Shown here: piece by piece, positions 55,587 to 63,369 of the stretch
Layout: every line of letters starts with the position of its first letter
Numbering within the stretch: the first letter of the stretch is position 1
Source: Paraglaciecola arctica
GTDB taxonomy: Bacteria > Pseudomonadota > Gammaproteobacteria > Enterobacterales > Alteromonadaceae
Length of the DNA stretch: 64,000 nt
NCBI RefSeq assembly: GCF_018861065.1
Contig: NZ_JAHKQO010000036.1
Coordinates: 211,865-275,864 of the forward strand
Direction of reading: 5' to 3'
The notes under the pieces: model-generated
The model's database searches: none
What the model was told of the DNA's origin: nothing
Seen by the model: only the letters and a program-made list of their open reading frames with translations
Program-made: the position numbers and the translations under genes

Positions 55587-55604
55587 TTGCAGAAAGGATA
55601 CCAA
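55587..55604 (-). promoter_or_regulatory. Weak sigma-54 promoter candidate of the small secreted protein
   Basis: The minus strand reads TTGGTATCCTTTCTGCAA: GG-N10-GC, with 4 of 7 bases of the -24 box and CTGC at -12. Confidence 0.35.
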
Positions 55605-55814
55605 TCTAGGAAGAAAGTCGTATCACCACTGATAAAATTCTGGATAGACCGAATTCACTGGGCTAAGCCAAATTGCGAAATAGTGATACAGCTAGTTAAG
55701 GAGAATATTTTTGTGAAGAAGAACGTTCACAGGGAACTATTTACAGTAATTTTTTCAGAGGCCTTGAGTAAATCCTACACAAGCTCGCGTTAAAAAACTC
55801 ACACCAAGAAAAAA

Positions 55815-55863
55815 GCTCAACTCTGGAAAAGATACTCCTAGAAAAGGAGCTCCAGAGCTGAGC
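55815..55863 (-). terminator. Terminator of the yqjD-yqjE-yqjK-like operon
   Basis: The outer stem GCTCA/TGAGC plus CTCTGGA/TCCAGAG (one mismatch between) encloses an inner CTCCT/AGGAG hairpin. On the minus strand it is followed by six T. It lies about 70 bases past the last gene of the operon. Confidence 0.8.
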
Positions 55864-55934
55864 CAAAACTAAGTGAATCTTAACTCGGGTTAATTCGGGT
55901 AAAGTCACTTATTACTGCGCTAAAAACTATTACG

Positions 55935-56174
55935 CTAGAAAAGCTTGAGAAACATTGACAGAAATATCGATGCAGGCGGTTTAGGTACCTCGGCAGTGGC
56001 CCCTTTAATTGATCCCGCTACAAACATACTAGTGATCCCTACAGGGGATGAGATAAACGACTCACTTTTAGATCTGGCTATTGCAAGTTGTCGTCTTGAA
56101 TACTTATTCGCTAGTTCAGCATTGGTCTTAGCTTGCTGCAATTTCGCTTTATGTTTTTTCAACGGATCAAACAT
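55935..56174 (-). CDS. YqjK-like small protein
   Basis: A 79-residue protein: a basic, Lys/Gln/Ala-rich N-terminal helix (KKHKAKLQQAKTNAELANKY) and a weakly hydrophobic C-terminal half (SPVGITSMFVAGSIKGAT). The size, layout and position downstream of yqjD- and yqjE-like genes match YqjK of E. coli, though sequence similarity by eye is low. It starts 15 bases after the yqjE-like stop with GGAGA upstream. Confidence 0.7.
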   Translation of the reverse strand: MFDPLKKHKAKLQQAKTNAELANKYSRRQLAIARSKSESFISSPVGITSMFVAGSIKGATAEVPKPPASIFLSMFLKLF

Positions 56175-56189
56175 ATTATCTTCTCCAAG

Positions 56190-56606
56190 TTACTCGCTTT
56201 TAGAGTCAAACAGCAGGTCAGCAGATGCACTCATATTGACCGATTTGAGGGCGTTACGCAGAATTCGCTGGGTGACGTGCCACGCCACTAGATTAATTAC
56301 CAGCACTAACAGTAAACTCCAAAACCAATGGAAACCGAATGCCATCAAACCATAGGACATACCCGCCAATAAACTAACCCAAATCACAACCGCTAAAGCA
56401 ACTAACACTAGGATACAGGTCAAAGTGACAACAACCGCCTTGATAGACAGCCTAATGTCCGCCGCAACAACTGATGCGTTAGTTCTCATCCGAGCCTTGA
56501 CTCCTTGAAATACTTTATCCCAAGCAGATATGACATCAGAAATGCTAGCGTCAGCATTGGATGCTGACGCTTGCTCGTTGGCTATGTTTTGCTCTGTTGT
56601 GGTCAT
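56190..56606 (-). CDS. YqjE-like membrane protein (DUF1469, phage-holin-like)
   Basis: A 138-residue inner-membrane protein with two long hydrophobic helices (about 53-85 and 89-110: VVVTLTCILVLVALAVVIW; WFWSLLLVLVINLVAWHV). The 'ADIRLSIKAVVVTLTC' and 'TQRILRNALKSVNMS' flanks are typical of the YqjE/DUF1469 family. The name phage holin is historical; no phage genes are present. It lies 10 bases after the yqjD-like gene. Confidence 0.88.
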   Translation of the reverse strand: MTTTEQNIANEQASASNADASISDVISAWDKVFQGVKARMRTNASVVAADIRLSIKAVVVTLTCILVLVALAVVIWVSLLAGMSYGLMAFGFHWFWSLLLVLVINLVAWHVTQRILRNALKSVNMSASADLLFDSKSE

Positions 56607-56616
56607 GATAGGTAAA

Positions 56617-56919
56617 CTATTTTCTTCTAAGTAAGGTGGTCAGTAACATACCTGCAGCAAACGCTATACCTGCAGTGGCAACCGGGTTTTCTTTGGTGTA
56701 TTTACCCACAGCAGATTGATCCCAATATTGTTTCACCTGTTGCTGTTTTTCACCCATGGTTTCAGCCGATGCTGATGCAGTGTGACGTAGTTTTTCTTCT
56801 GCAGTCGCAGCGTGCTCAGATAATGTATCGACTGATTGATGCAGCGTTTCAGTGACTTTATCTGCAATAGGGGTACCTGAGTTGGTTACTGCGGCTTTTG
56901 TCTTTGTTGACGTGCTCAT
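56617..56919 (-). CDS. YqjD/ElaB-like (DUF883) membrane-anchored protein
   Basis: A 100-residue protein with an amphipathic helical N-terminal region (ADKVTETLHQSVDTLSEHAATAEEKLR), the 'VKQYWDQSAVGKYTKENPVATAGIAFAAG' DUF883 signature (core YTKENPVATAGIAFAAG) and a C-terminal anchor ending in RRK. E. coli YqjD binds ribosomes and anchors them to the membrane in stationary phase. First gene of the yqjD-E-K-like operon. A strong sigma-54 promoter candidate lies 64-79 bases upstream. Confidence 0.92.
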   Translation of the reverse strand: MSTSTKTKAAVTNSGTPIADKVTETLHQSVDTLSEHAATAEEKLRHTASASAETMGEKQQQVKQYWDQSAVGKYTKENPVATAGIAFAAGMLLTTLLRRK

Positions 56920-56982
56920 AATTCGCTCCTGTTAAATTAAGTGAATCTAGTGCGATGTATTGCGCATTAGTACTTCAGTAGG

Positions 56983-56998
56983 AGCAACCTCTATGCCA
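56983..56998 (-). promoter_or_regulatory. Sigma-54 promoter candidate of the yqjD-like operon
   Basis: The minus strand reads TGGCATAGAGGTTGCT: GG-N10-GC, TGGCAT at -24 and a full TTGCT at -12. One of the two best matches in the window. Confidence 0.7.
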
Positions 56999-57082
56999 GA
57001 CCACAACAAGAAATTAACTTCAATAAAATCAGATACTTAAAAACAAAACCGAAACCACGAAATTGAGTATTGTTTAAAACAA

Positions 57083-57096
57083 TGTAAATAATTCCT
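57083..57096. promoter_or_regulatory. Putative activator site upstream of the yqjD-like promoter
   Basis: TGTAAATAATTCCT, related to the BON upstream site, centred about 93 bp from the -24 GG. It directly adjoins a 15-base palindrome ATTGTTT-A-AAACAAT at 57069-57083. Confidence 0.35.
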
Positions 57097-57134
57097 AGTC
57101 ACCTGCAAGAATTACCTCATCTCAATAAAACTCA

Positions 57135-58142
57135 CTATAAAATATTGTCGCCTTCTTCGGGATCTCTGGCTTGAGCAGCCTGTTCCCTTATTTCATCATG
57201 ATCGCTGCTTGTATCGTCATTGGCTGACTCGTTCGGCACATTGTTAACTTTTTCTTCTGAATTTACTTGGCCTGATTTGATATTAGAAACTGAAGGAGTC
57301 GCCAATGTTTCAGGGTTCAAGATAATCCGCTCACGAGCATCATCAGGCATGGCAATATTTTCGGCCAAAAACCTTTCAACCACTCGTTTCATTAAAACCG
57401 ACGATACCTTTAACGGACTATTCACTTCGCTATTAACCCAAAAGTATAAGCGCAAGTTACAGGTCGATGCGCCCAAAGAGTCTACCAGTGCTTGAGGCGC
57501 TGGATCGTCTAATATTGCTGGATGAGAAAGCATGATATCCATGGCCAAAGATTGAGCATGGTCAAAGTTAGAATCGTACCCTACCCCAATATCAACTGTG
57601 CTACGCATATAGGGGTTGGCTGTCAGATTACGAATGGCATTTTTATATATTGTGGCGTTAGGAAGTTGCACATGATCACCATTAAAATCAACCAAAGTGG
57701 TGGCTCTCGAAGTCATTTTTTTCACAACACCTAAATAGCCTTCGACCTCTATAATATCGCCTAAGTTAAAAGGACGTTGCACACTTAACAGTAAACTAGA
57801 TAAGAAGTTTTCAGCTATATCTTTAAAGGCAAACCCTATAATTAAACCAAGCACACCGGTGCCGCTTAGTAGTGCAACAGCAAATTGAGTGAGTCCAACT
57901 AAGCGTAATAAAATGTAAAGCCCTACAAGCACAACCAACATACTCATAATTCTGCGTACTACCATCTGTATCAGTTTACTGGTGGTCGCTTTTGCTAACG
58001 GTTTGGTTAATAAATTAGCAATTGGTCTTGATAGCCAGAAAAATATGGCGAATATTAAGACCCCTAAAAAAATAGAAGGTAACTTTTCTACAACGAGTTG
58101 GGTAAACTGACTCAAATCATCGAGTACCAATTGGGTTTGCAT
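57135..58142 (-). CDS. MscS-family small-conductance mechanosensitive channel
   Basis: A 335-residue inner-membrane channel releasing solutes on hypo-osmotic shock. About three TM helices lie in residues 15-105. The pore helix TM3 reads 'ALLSGTGVLGLIIGFAFKDI', with the Gly/Ala packing pattern, followed by 'NFLSSLLLSVQRPFNLGDII' and the beta domain 'VNFNGDHVQLPNATIYKNAI' (core DHVQLPNA). The acidic C-terminal tail is longer than in E. coli MscS. A sigma-54-like element lies 74-89 bases upstream. Confidence 0.93.
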   Translation of the reverse strand: MQTQLVLDDLSQFTQLVVEKLPSIFLGVLIFAIFFWLSRPIANLLTKPLAKATTSKLIQMVVRRIMSMLVVLVGLYILLRLVGLTQFAVALLSGTGVLGLIIGFAFKDIAENFLSSLLLSVQRPFNLGDIIEVEGYLGVVKKMTSRATTLVDFNGDHVQLPNATIYKNAIRNLTANPYMRSTVDIGVGYDSNFDHAQSLAMDIMLSHPAILDDPAPQALVDSLGASTCNLRLYFWVNSEVNSPLKVSSVLMKRVVERFLAENIAMPDDARERIILNPETLATPSVSNIKSGQVNSEEKVNNVPNESANDDTSSDHDEIREQAAQARDPEEGDNIL

Positions 58143-58215
58143 AATGTTGACCTTTTAATTGTATTGGCGGTGTGTTTTATTTGATTACTTACTTAAGCCT
58201 TATGTTTACAGTAAA

Positions 58216-58231
58216 AGCAAATTTAATGCCG
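58216..58231 (-). promoter_or_regulatory. Sigma-54 promoter candidate of the mscS-like gene
   Basis: The minus strand reads CGGCATTAAATTTGCT: GG-N10-GC with an intact TTGCT -12 box; the first base of the -24 box is C. Confidence 0.5.
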
Positions 58232-58312
58232 TAAGTGGCTCTAAATGACTGTCCGCTTCTCAATGGTAAGTAGACACATTGTTCGCTATTAAACTCACAA
58301 AGGGTAAAAATA

Positions 58313-59278
58313 TTGGAAGCTTTGATAATAATTCTCACCATAACCATGCTAGGCGTAACATTGGTACCTTTGCTACCATCAAACCACTGGCTTTGCCGGG
58401 TATGGGAGTTTCCTAGAGTACAAATAGCCGTCATTGCAATTTGTCTATTGTTAGCAAGTTTCTACCTTACGTCATCCATTACGCAAATAGTCTTGGTGAT
58501 AACAAATGGCTTAATCACTATTTATCAACTCGCTTGGATATTCCCTTACACTCGCCTTTACCCTATACAGGTGCCTAAAGCACAGAAATCGAGTCAAACC
58601 CATTCGATTAAAATATTAACCAGTAACGTATTGATGCCAAATCATAGTGCTGAGAAATTAATCACTTTGGTTTCGCTGCATCAACCTGATGTTATTGTTA
58701 CCCTTGAAACAGATAATTGGTGGCAAGAAGCCATGCAACCAATCCACCCTGATTACCCCCACAGAGTTAATCAGCCTTTGGACAACTTGTATGGCATGCA
58801 CCTTTACAGTAAATATGCATTAGAAGACGTGGAGGTAAGAAATCTAATTGAAGATGACGTGCCATCGATTCATTGTTATTTATTGTTGGGAAATGAACTT
58901 AAGATAAAGTGCCACTTTCTGCACCCAGCCCCACCGAGCCCAACTGAAAATAAACGCTCAACGCCCAGAGATAGAGAGTTACTATTAATAGCTCGTGAGG
59001 TAGCGGATAAAACTGAACCCACTATTGTCACTGGAGATTTAAACGATGTTGCTTGGTCCCCCACGACCCGAGCTTTCAGACGCATCAGTGGTTTAAAGGA
59101 CCCCAGGATTGGCCGTGGCATGTTTAATACTTTCCATGCAGACTATCCTTTTTTACGTTGGCCACTAGACCATATTTTCCATAGTGAGCATTTTGCCTTG
59201 GAAACAATTCAGAGGATGCCTTCTATTAATTCTGATCATTTTCCGTTATTGAGTGAACTCGTCTACCAGGAAAACTAA
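58313..59278 (+). CDS. Endonuclease/exonuclease/phosphatase-family membrane protein
   Basis: A 321-residue protein with two to three N-terminal TM helices (about 1-80) and a C-terminal EEP domain. Catalytic motifs are visible: SNVLMPN, 'DVIVTLETDNWW' (metal-binding Glu), HPAPPSP, TGDLNDVAWS and SDHFPL (Asp-His pair). The family includes nucleases and phosphoesterases; the substrate is unknown. The start is a TTG with AAGGG upstream. Its 3' end is two bases from the convergent DUF748 gene. Confidence 0.88.
   Translation: MEALIIILTITMLGVTLVPLLPSNHWLCRVWEFPRVQIAVIAICLLLASFYLTSSITQIVLVITNGLITIYQLAWIFPYTRLYPIQVPKAQKSSQTHSIKILTSNVLMPNHSAEKLITLVSLHQPDVIVTLETDNWWQEAMQPIHPDYPHRVNQPLDNLYGMHLYSKYALEDVEVRNLIEDDVPSIHCYLLLGNELKIKCHFLHPAPPSPTENKRSTPRDRELLLIAREVADKTEPTIVTGDLNDVAWSPTTRAFRRISGLKDPRIGRGMFNTFHADYPFLRWPLDHIFHSEHFALETIQRMPSINSDHFPLLSELVYQEN
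58323..58338. promoter_or_regulatory. Putative activator site upstream of the mscS-like promoter
   Basis: TGATAATAATTCTCAC, similar to the yqjD-like upstream site and at comparable spacing (centre about 101 bp from the -24 GG), but it lies inside the first codons of the divergent EEP gene. Confidence 0.25.
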
Positions 59279-59280
59279 CG

Positions 59281-60414
59281 TTATGAGTCAACTTCATCCT
59301 TGGCATCAGAAATATTTTTATGTGCGCTATCAGGCTCATCCAGGCCACTAACAGAATTCTCTACTTTTAGGCTATATGCCTCTATGAATGCGTTTCTGAG
59401 TATTCCTGAAAGCGCATCAAAAGTAGATACGTTAGGATCATCCAGTGCCCCTTCAATCGGTACACGTGTTGCGACTAAGTCTTTATCATTATTTGCAAAC
59501 AATGTAGCTAATGCCCCGCCAATCATCTCAACGATTAATAGAGCAGGATTATCACCATCTTCTACCACATCTTCGTGCCACGAAAAAACATCGAGTTCAT
59601 AGATACCTGCTTGCAGGTAGCCGGTCACTTGGCCCTCCACAGCCTTCAGTTCACTGGCCAAATCAAGCTGTCCGGCTTCAAAATCAAAAGGGGCATAGAA
59701 TTTAATTAAAGAATCAATGTAAGAAACCGGCAGTTTTTCCATCTCAAGATTAATATCAAAAGTAGGTTTGGCGGTGTTAGGGTCGAAACTAGCGTTTACC
59801 AAAATCTTGGCGTGATCCTGAATATCACCCGTTAATTTAGCACTAGCAATAGTCGTAGCACTTTTAGAATTAGAAATATCAGTAGCGGCAAGTTGAATAT
59901 TCTGCACAGTAAATTTTGAACGTTTCAACTGTGATTGGGCATCCATGCTAAACGTACCATTTTCTACAGTCAGTTTGTCTATGGCAAATGGACTCAAATT
60001 TCGCGCTAATCCCAACCAAGTTTTTTCATTGGTTACCGCTTCAGACTCAAATACTTTGTCTTGCGGTCTGTCATATAAGCTAACTAGGGGCCTAATAATG
60101 TTTACTTCTGCTACCCATTCGCCCTTTAATAAAGCACTCCATAAAATGGATATATCTATTCTTTCAACAACAAATAAAGGAAGATCTTGGCTATCCCCAG
60201 TTTGTCGAATATTAGTTTGAAAAATACTGTATGAACCTGCAATCACATGCAAATCCACATCCGCTACTGAACCGCTTATGCCATCAGTTTGTTGGATTGT
60301 GCGGTTTGCATACCAAGTGATGATACTTGGTGCAGCCACCCGCAACAGGGTCACCGTAAGCAATCCACAAACCGCGATAACGGTCGATACCTTAAAAGAC
60401 TTCAGCCAACTCAT
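59281..60414 (-). CDS. AsmA-like/DUF748 envelope protein
   Basis: A 377-residue protein with an N-terminal membrane anchor (about 8-30) and a periplasmic beta-rich region typical of the AsmA/DUF748 superfamily: 'ITWYANRTIQQTDGISGSV', 'GEWVAEVNIIRPLVSLYDRP', 'LSPFAIDKLTVENGTFSM' and 'YIDSLIKFYAPFDFEAGQLD'. Members are thought to help lipid traffic between membranes. It begins 32 bases after the yqaE-like gene and probably shares its transcript. Confidence 0.85.
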   Translation of the reverse strand: MSWLKSFKVSTVIAVCGLLTVTLLRVAAPSIITWYANRTIQQTDGISGSVADVDLHVIAGSYSIFQTNIRQTGDSQDLPLFVVERIDISILWSALLKGEWVAEVNIIRPLVSLYDRPQDKVFESEAVTNEKTWLGLARNLSPFAIDKLTVENGTFSMDAQSQLKRSKFTVQNIQLAATDISNSKSATTIASAKLTGDIQDHAKILVNASFDPNTAKPTFDINLEMEKLPVSYIDSLIKFYAPFDFEAGQLDLASELKAVEGQVTGYLQAGIYELDVFSWHEDVVEDGDNPALLIVEMIGGALATLFANNDKDLVATRVPIEGALDDPNVSTFDALSGILRNAFIEAYSLKVENSVSGLDEPDSAHKNISDAKDEVDS

Positions 60415-60446
60415 GTGTATCTACCTTTGTTTATGACAATTAATTG

Positions 60447-60605
60447 CTACTTTTTGGTTATTACCCAAATAGCGTGAATGATACCCGGCAGATAACCTAA
60501 TAGAGTAAGTAGGATGTTTAGCAACAGAGTCATAGATAAACCAACCCGCAAAAATACGCCAACAGGTGGTACCAAAATAGCAATGATAATACGTAGCAGA
60601 TCCAT
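60447..60605 (-). CDS. YqaE/Pmp3 family small membrane protein
   Basis: A 52-residue two-helix membrane protein with the Pmp3 signature: 'IAILVPPVGVFLRVG' in helix 1 and 'LLTLLGYLPGIIHAIWVI' in helix 2. The family is induced by salt, cold or envelope stress in many organisms. The ATG at 60605 has AAGGAG upstream; the frame extends 15 codons further without support. It leads the DUF748 gene. Confidence 0.93.
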   Translation of the reverse strand: MDLLRIIIAILVPPVGVFLRVGLSMTLLLNILLTLLGYLPGIIHAIWVITKK

Positions 60606-60680
60606 GGTTTTCTCCTTGGGAATAATGTTTATGAATGTAAGTAGTAACAACGAAAACAGATTGAGTGTTTCGTCCTACCT

Positions 60681-60710
60681 ACACTGGTACAGCAGCTCCT
60701 GTACCAGTGT
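60681..60710. repeat. Perfect 12-bp inverted repeat overlapping a sigma-54-like element
   Basis: ACACTGGTACAG and CTGTACCAGTGT are exact reverse complements with a 6-base loop. It lies 76 bases upstream of the yqaE-like start. It is not followed by a T-run and is not at the end of a gene, so an operator or RNA structure is more likely than a terminator. Confidence 0.7.
60691..60706 (-). promoter_or_regulatory. Sigma-54-like element of the yqaE-DUF748 unit
   Basis: The minus strand reads TGGTACAGGAGCTGCT: GG-N10-GC, 5 of 7 at -24 and CTGC at -12. It lies inside the inverted repeat, so the match may be partly fortuitous. Confidence 0.35.
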
Positions 60711-60934
60711 GTACAACATCAATCAAAAAGAAAGCTAACCACCTGATATTAAAAAACTTTATTAGAATTAAACCAATAGCATTAGCTCTGATCCAAAAAC
60801 ATGACAACCTAGAAACCGCTAAAATTTTTCAAACTTTTTGTAATTTTTACTTAAGGTCAATACCGTCTTAATCAAATAATCGCAGCCAAATTGTGGGTCT
60901 TTCCACTGATCTCAAATTCTCAATAACATCCAAA

Positions 60935-60948
60935 GTGAAAAACTAACA
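60935..60948. promoter_or_regulatory. Putative activator site upstream of the csbD promoter
   Basis: GTGAAAAACTAACA matches 11 of 14 positions of the BON upstream site read in the same promoter-relative direction, and its centre is about 96 bp from the -24 GG. Confidence 0.35.
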
Positions 60949-61035
60949 TTTAACACTGTAAATCTTACACATCGGTCACCTTAAGCAGCCACTCAAATAA
61001 AACCTTTTCCTATTATTTTCAACAATTTAGCTTAT

Positions 61036-61051
61036 TGGCATAAGGTTTGAT
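61036..61051 (+). promoter_or_regulatory. Sigma-54-like element of csbD
   Basis: TGGCATAAGGTTTGAT: a good -24 (TTGGCAT with the preceding T) and TTGA at -12, where the usually invariant C is A. Confidence 0.4.
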
Positions 61052-61147
61052 TGTAGTTGAACTGTAAATCACTGATTCAGTTAAAACCTGAGTCACCTTT
61101 TAATTAATTGTTGATGAATGAACGATTTAAATGATCAGGAGAAAAAA

Positions 61148-61339
61148 ATGAATAAAGACACAGTGAAAGGTAAGTGGAAACAAGCTTCAGGCTCTCTTAA
61201 AGCAAATTGGGGCAAACTCACAGACGATGACCTACAGGAAATCGACGGCAACTTAGAGAAGTTTCAAGGCAAGATGCAAGAGAAGTATGGAATGGCCAAA
61301 GAAGAAGCAGAGAAAGTCTTCAACAAAAGCCACGCTTAA
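61148..61339 (+). CDS. CsbD family stress protein
   Basis: A 63-residue highly charged protein with the CsbD pattern 'DTVKGKWKQASGSLKANWGKLTDDDLQEIDG' (core KGKWKQ and WGKLTDDDL) and 'GKMQEKYG'. In Bacillus CsbD is a general-stress protein; the molecular role is unknown. AGGAG lies eight bases before the ATG at 61148. It precedes an mscS-like gene on the same strand. Confidence 0.95.
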   Translation: MNKDTVKGKWKQASGSLKANWGKLTDDDLQEIDGNLEKFQGKMQEKYGMAKEEAEKVFNKSHA

Positions 61340-61352
61340 TCAAAATGAAATA

Positions 61353-61376
61353 CAGTGCTAAGCCTGCTTAGCACTG
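61353..61376 (+). terminator. Hairpin between csbD and mscS-like gene
   Basis: A perfect 10-bp stem (CAGTGCTAAG with CTTAGCACTG) and a four-base loop. There is no T-run, so it may be a partial terminator or an mRNA-stabilising structure giving csbD higher expression than the channel gene. Confidence 0.6.
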
Positions 61377-61403
61377 CCCCCTATCAATTATCTGGAAAGT
61401 ATT

Positions 61404-62357
61404 ATGGAATTGCTAAAAATCGAAAAGTTTTGGAGTTTAATTAACGACAAATTAGAAAGTTGGCTCGAAGCAGGTATAAAACACCTTCCCAATTTTGTAG
61501 TCGCTATTTTAATTGCCATTATTTTTTCGGTCATAGCCAATATCGCTGGTAAGACATTAAAAAAAGTATTGTTGAAAACCCTCGAATCACCGCAGATCGC
61601 TAGCTTGTTGGCTTCTATTTTTAAGATGTGTATTTTAATTGCTGGAGTGTTTGTCGCCTTAGACTTCCTTGGGCTAACGGGTACTGTGACATCTTTATTA
61701 GCTGGTGCTGGTATAGTGGGTTTGGCCATAGGATTTGCTTTCCAAGACATGACCGAAAACCTAATAGCGGGTATAGCCATGGGGATCCGCAAACCCTTCC
61801 AAATTGGCGACGTAGTTGCAGCAGATAAAGTATTTGGCACAGTTAAAACTATTAATTTACGTAACACCCTAGTAGAAACATTTTTTGGTCAACTAGAAGT
61901 CATACCCAACAAAATCCTATTTAGAAACATTCTAACCAATTACTCAATTAATGGGGTGAGAAGAATAGAAGTGCCTGTGGGAATTTCCTATGCAGATGAT
62001 CCTGAACAAGCGGCAGAAGTAATTAAAGAATTTATTAATCAATATGATTTTGTCATTAGGAAGGAAGAAACCGCCGTATTTGCTAAAGACTTTGGTGACA
62101 GCAGCGTCAATTTATTATTGTGGTTTTGGATTGATTATCCTGGTGAGATTGGTTTTATGCAGGCACGCCATCAAGCAGTAGTAGGCATTAAGAAAGCACT
62201 AGAGAAGGCTGATATTTTAATCCCATTCCCAATCCGCACCTTAGATTTTGGAGCGAAAGGCGGCGTCAATTTGGACACAATGATCCAATCTAAGGTAACT
62301 GCTGTGAACAGCGATAAAAGTAACAATGATAACCCAAATGTTAGTGACTCGAATTGA
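61404..62357 (+). CDS. MscS-family mechanosensitive channel (second copy)
   Basis: A 317-residue inner-membrane channel. N-terminal TM helices (about 25-50, 70-90) are followed by the pore helix 'LLAGAGIVGLAIGFAFQDM', then 'TENLIAGIAMGIRKPFQIGDVV' and a beta domain with 'FGQLEVIPNKILFRNI'. It is closer to the short YnaI/MscS-like forms than to the copy at 57 kb. It follows csbD by 64 bases with a hairpin in between, so it is probably co-transcribed at a lower level. Confidence 0.93.
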   Translation: MELLKIEKFWSLINDKLESWLEAGIKHLPNFVVAILIAIIFSVIANIAGKTLKKVLLKTLESPQIASLLASIFKMCILIAGVFVALDFLGLTGTVTSLLAGAGIVGLAIGFAFQDMTENLIAGIAMGIRKPFQIGDVVAADKVFGTVKTINLRNTLVETFFGQLEVIPNKILFRNILTNYSINGVRRIEVPVGISYADDPEQAAEVIKEFINQYDFVIRKEETAVFAKDFGDSSVNLLLWFWIDYPGEIGFMQARHQAVVGIKKALEKADILIPFPIRTLDFGAKGGVNLDTMIQSKVTAVNSDKSNNDNPNVSDSN

Positions 62358-62472
62358 ACCAAATTCGAAGTAATCGTTTTACGACTGAATTACGTATTAA
62401 TCAAATGGGCTATGTACAGGGCAGCAAGATTGCCAACAATATGCGTCACAATATCAAATAATGGAGTAATAG

Positions 62473-63369
62473 ATGGATTACAGTCGCGGTAAATTTTCGT
62501 CCCTAGTGTTGCTTGTTATCTTGAGTTGTTTGGCGGGTTGCGCATCTAAAAACGCACTTGAGCAAAATCAAGGTCAAGGCCAATTGTTTCAAAGTGGATT
62601 AGGTCAACCCCAAGCCTCGATTGAAAGTAACGATCTAGTTGAGGTTGAAACCTCTAATGGTGTAGTTGCCATTACTCCTACAGTAGTGGGTTATACAGAC
62701 TCACAGTTTGATGACCCTTTTGAATCCATTAATCGCCCAGTGTTTGCCGTAAATCATGTGGTTTATACTTGGGTGCTCAATCCGCTAGCCAAGGGTTATA
62801 CCACTGTCATGCCCGATCCTGTTGAGGCAGCCGTTAGCCAATTTTTCAGTAATTTACGGGAGCCTTTAAACGCCGTTAATCACCTTTTACAAGCTAACGG
62901 TAGTGATATGGGTAGTAGTTTGGGACGTTTCTTAATCAACAGCACCATAGGTATCTTTGGACTGTTTGATCCGGCACAAGCCTGGTTTGAAATTGAACCG
63001 AAAAAAGCGACGTTGAACGATACATTATCATCTTGGGATCTAGGTTATGGCGCTTATGTGGTGTTACCTATTCTTGGGCAAAGCGATGTTAGAAATGGCC
63101 TGTCGACTTTAACCGAATCGGCGTTTGCTCCTGTCACTTTTGTATCCGAACCTCCGCAAACTCAATACATCCAAGCCTATGATGGATTTCATGAGTTTGC
63201 TCCAAGAGCAACCAGTTATGAAACCTTATATCAAGAAAGCGACGACCCTTACGTTTTTTTTCGAAATATGTATATGCAAACCCTGTTGAGAGATAAAGAA
63301 TATCAAGATAAACAAAAGCAAGAACCTGAGACAAAAGCAGTAACTGTTGAGGCCAACACTCATGATTGA
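62473..63369 (+). CDS. mlaA: MlaA (VacJ) family outer-membrane lipoprotein
   Basis: A 298-residue lipoprotein with lipobox LAGC (Cys23). The MlaA core is clear: 'DPFESINRPVFAVNHVVYTWVLNPLAKGY', here by its conserved FE-IN-P-F, then 'NLREPLNAVNHLLQ', 'GRFLINSTIGIFGLFDPAQ' and 'DTLSSWDLGYGAYVVLPILG'. MlaA removes mislocalised phospholipids from the outer leaflet of the outer membrane. The usual MlaBCDEF genes are not here. An RND-type exporter gene overlaps its last eight bases. Confidence 0.95.
   Translation: MDYSRGKFSSLVLLVILSCLAGCASKNALEQNQGQGQLFQSGLGQPQASIESNDLVEVETSNGVVAITPTVVGYTDSQFDDPFESINRPVFAVNHVVYTWVLNPLAKGYTTVMPDPVEAAVSQFFSNLREPLNAVNHLLQANGSDMGSSLGRFLINSTIGIFGLFDPAQAWFEIEPKKATLNDTLSSWDLGYGAYVVLPILGQSDVRNGLSTLTESAFAPVTFVSEPPQTQYIQAYDGFHEFAPRATSYETLYQESDDPYVFFRNMYMQTLLRDKEYQDKQKQEPETKAVTVEANTHD

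Larger units (their letters stand above)
55542..55934. other. Intergenic region
   Basis: 393 bases holding the weak sigma-54-like element at 55587 and the terminator at 55815-55863. A plus-strand open frame at 55587-55793 overlaps the promoter element and shows no family features. Confidence 0.5.
60711..61147. other. Rest of the divergent yqaE/csbD intergenic region
   Basis: No gene. The whole yqaE-csbD gap spans 60606-61147 (542 bases). This part holds the csbD sigma-54-like element (61036-61051), the putative activator site (60935-60948) and a palindrome TGTAA-ATC-TTACA near 60957-60969. Confidence 0.5.

Noticed and set aside
55587-55793. 68-codon plus-strand open frame
   Set aside because: It overlaps the promoter region of the divergent small secreted protein and shows no conserved features.
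56190-56606. Phage holin as evidence of a prophage
   Set aside because: The DUF1469/YqjE family is named phage-holin-like, but the gene sits in a yqjD-yqjE-yqjK-like operon and no other phage gene is present.
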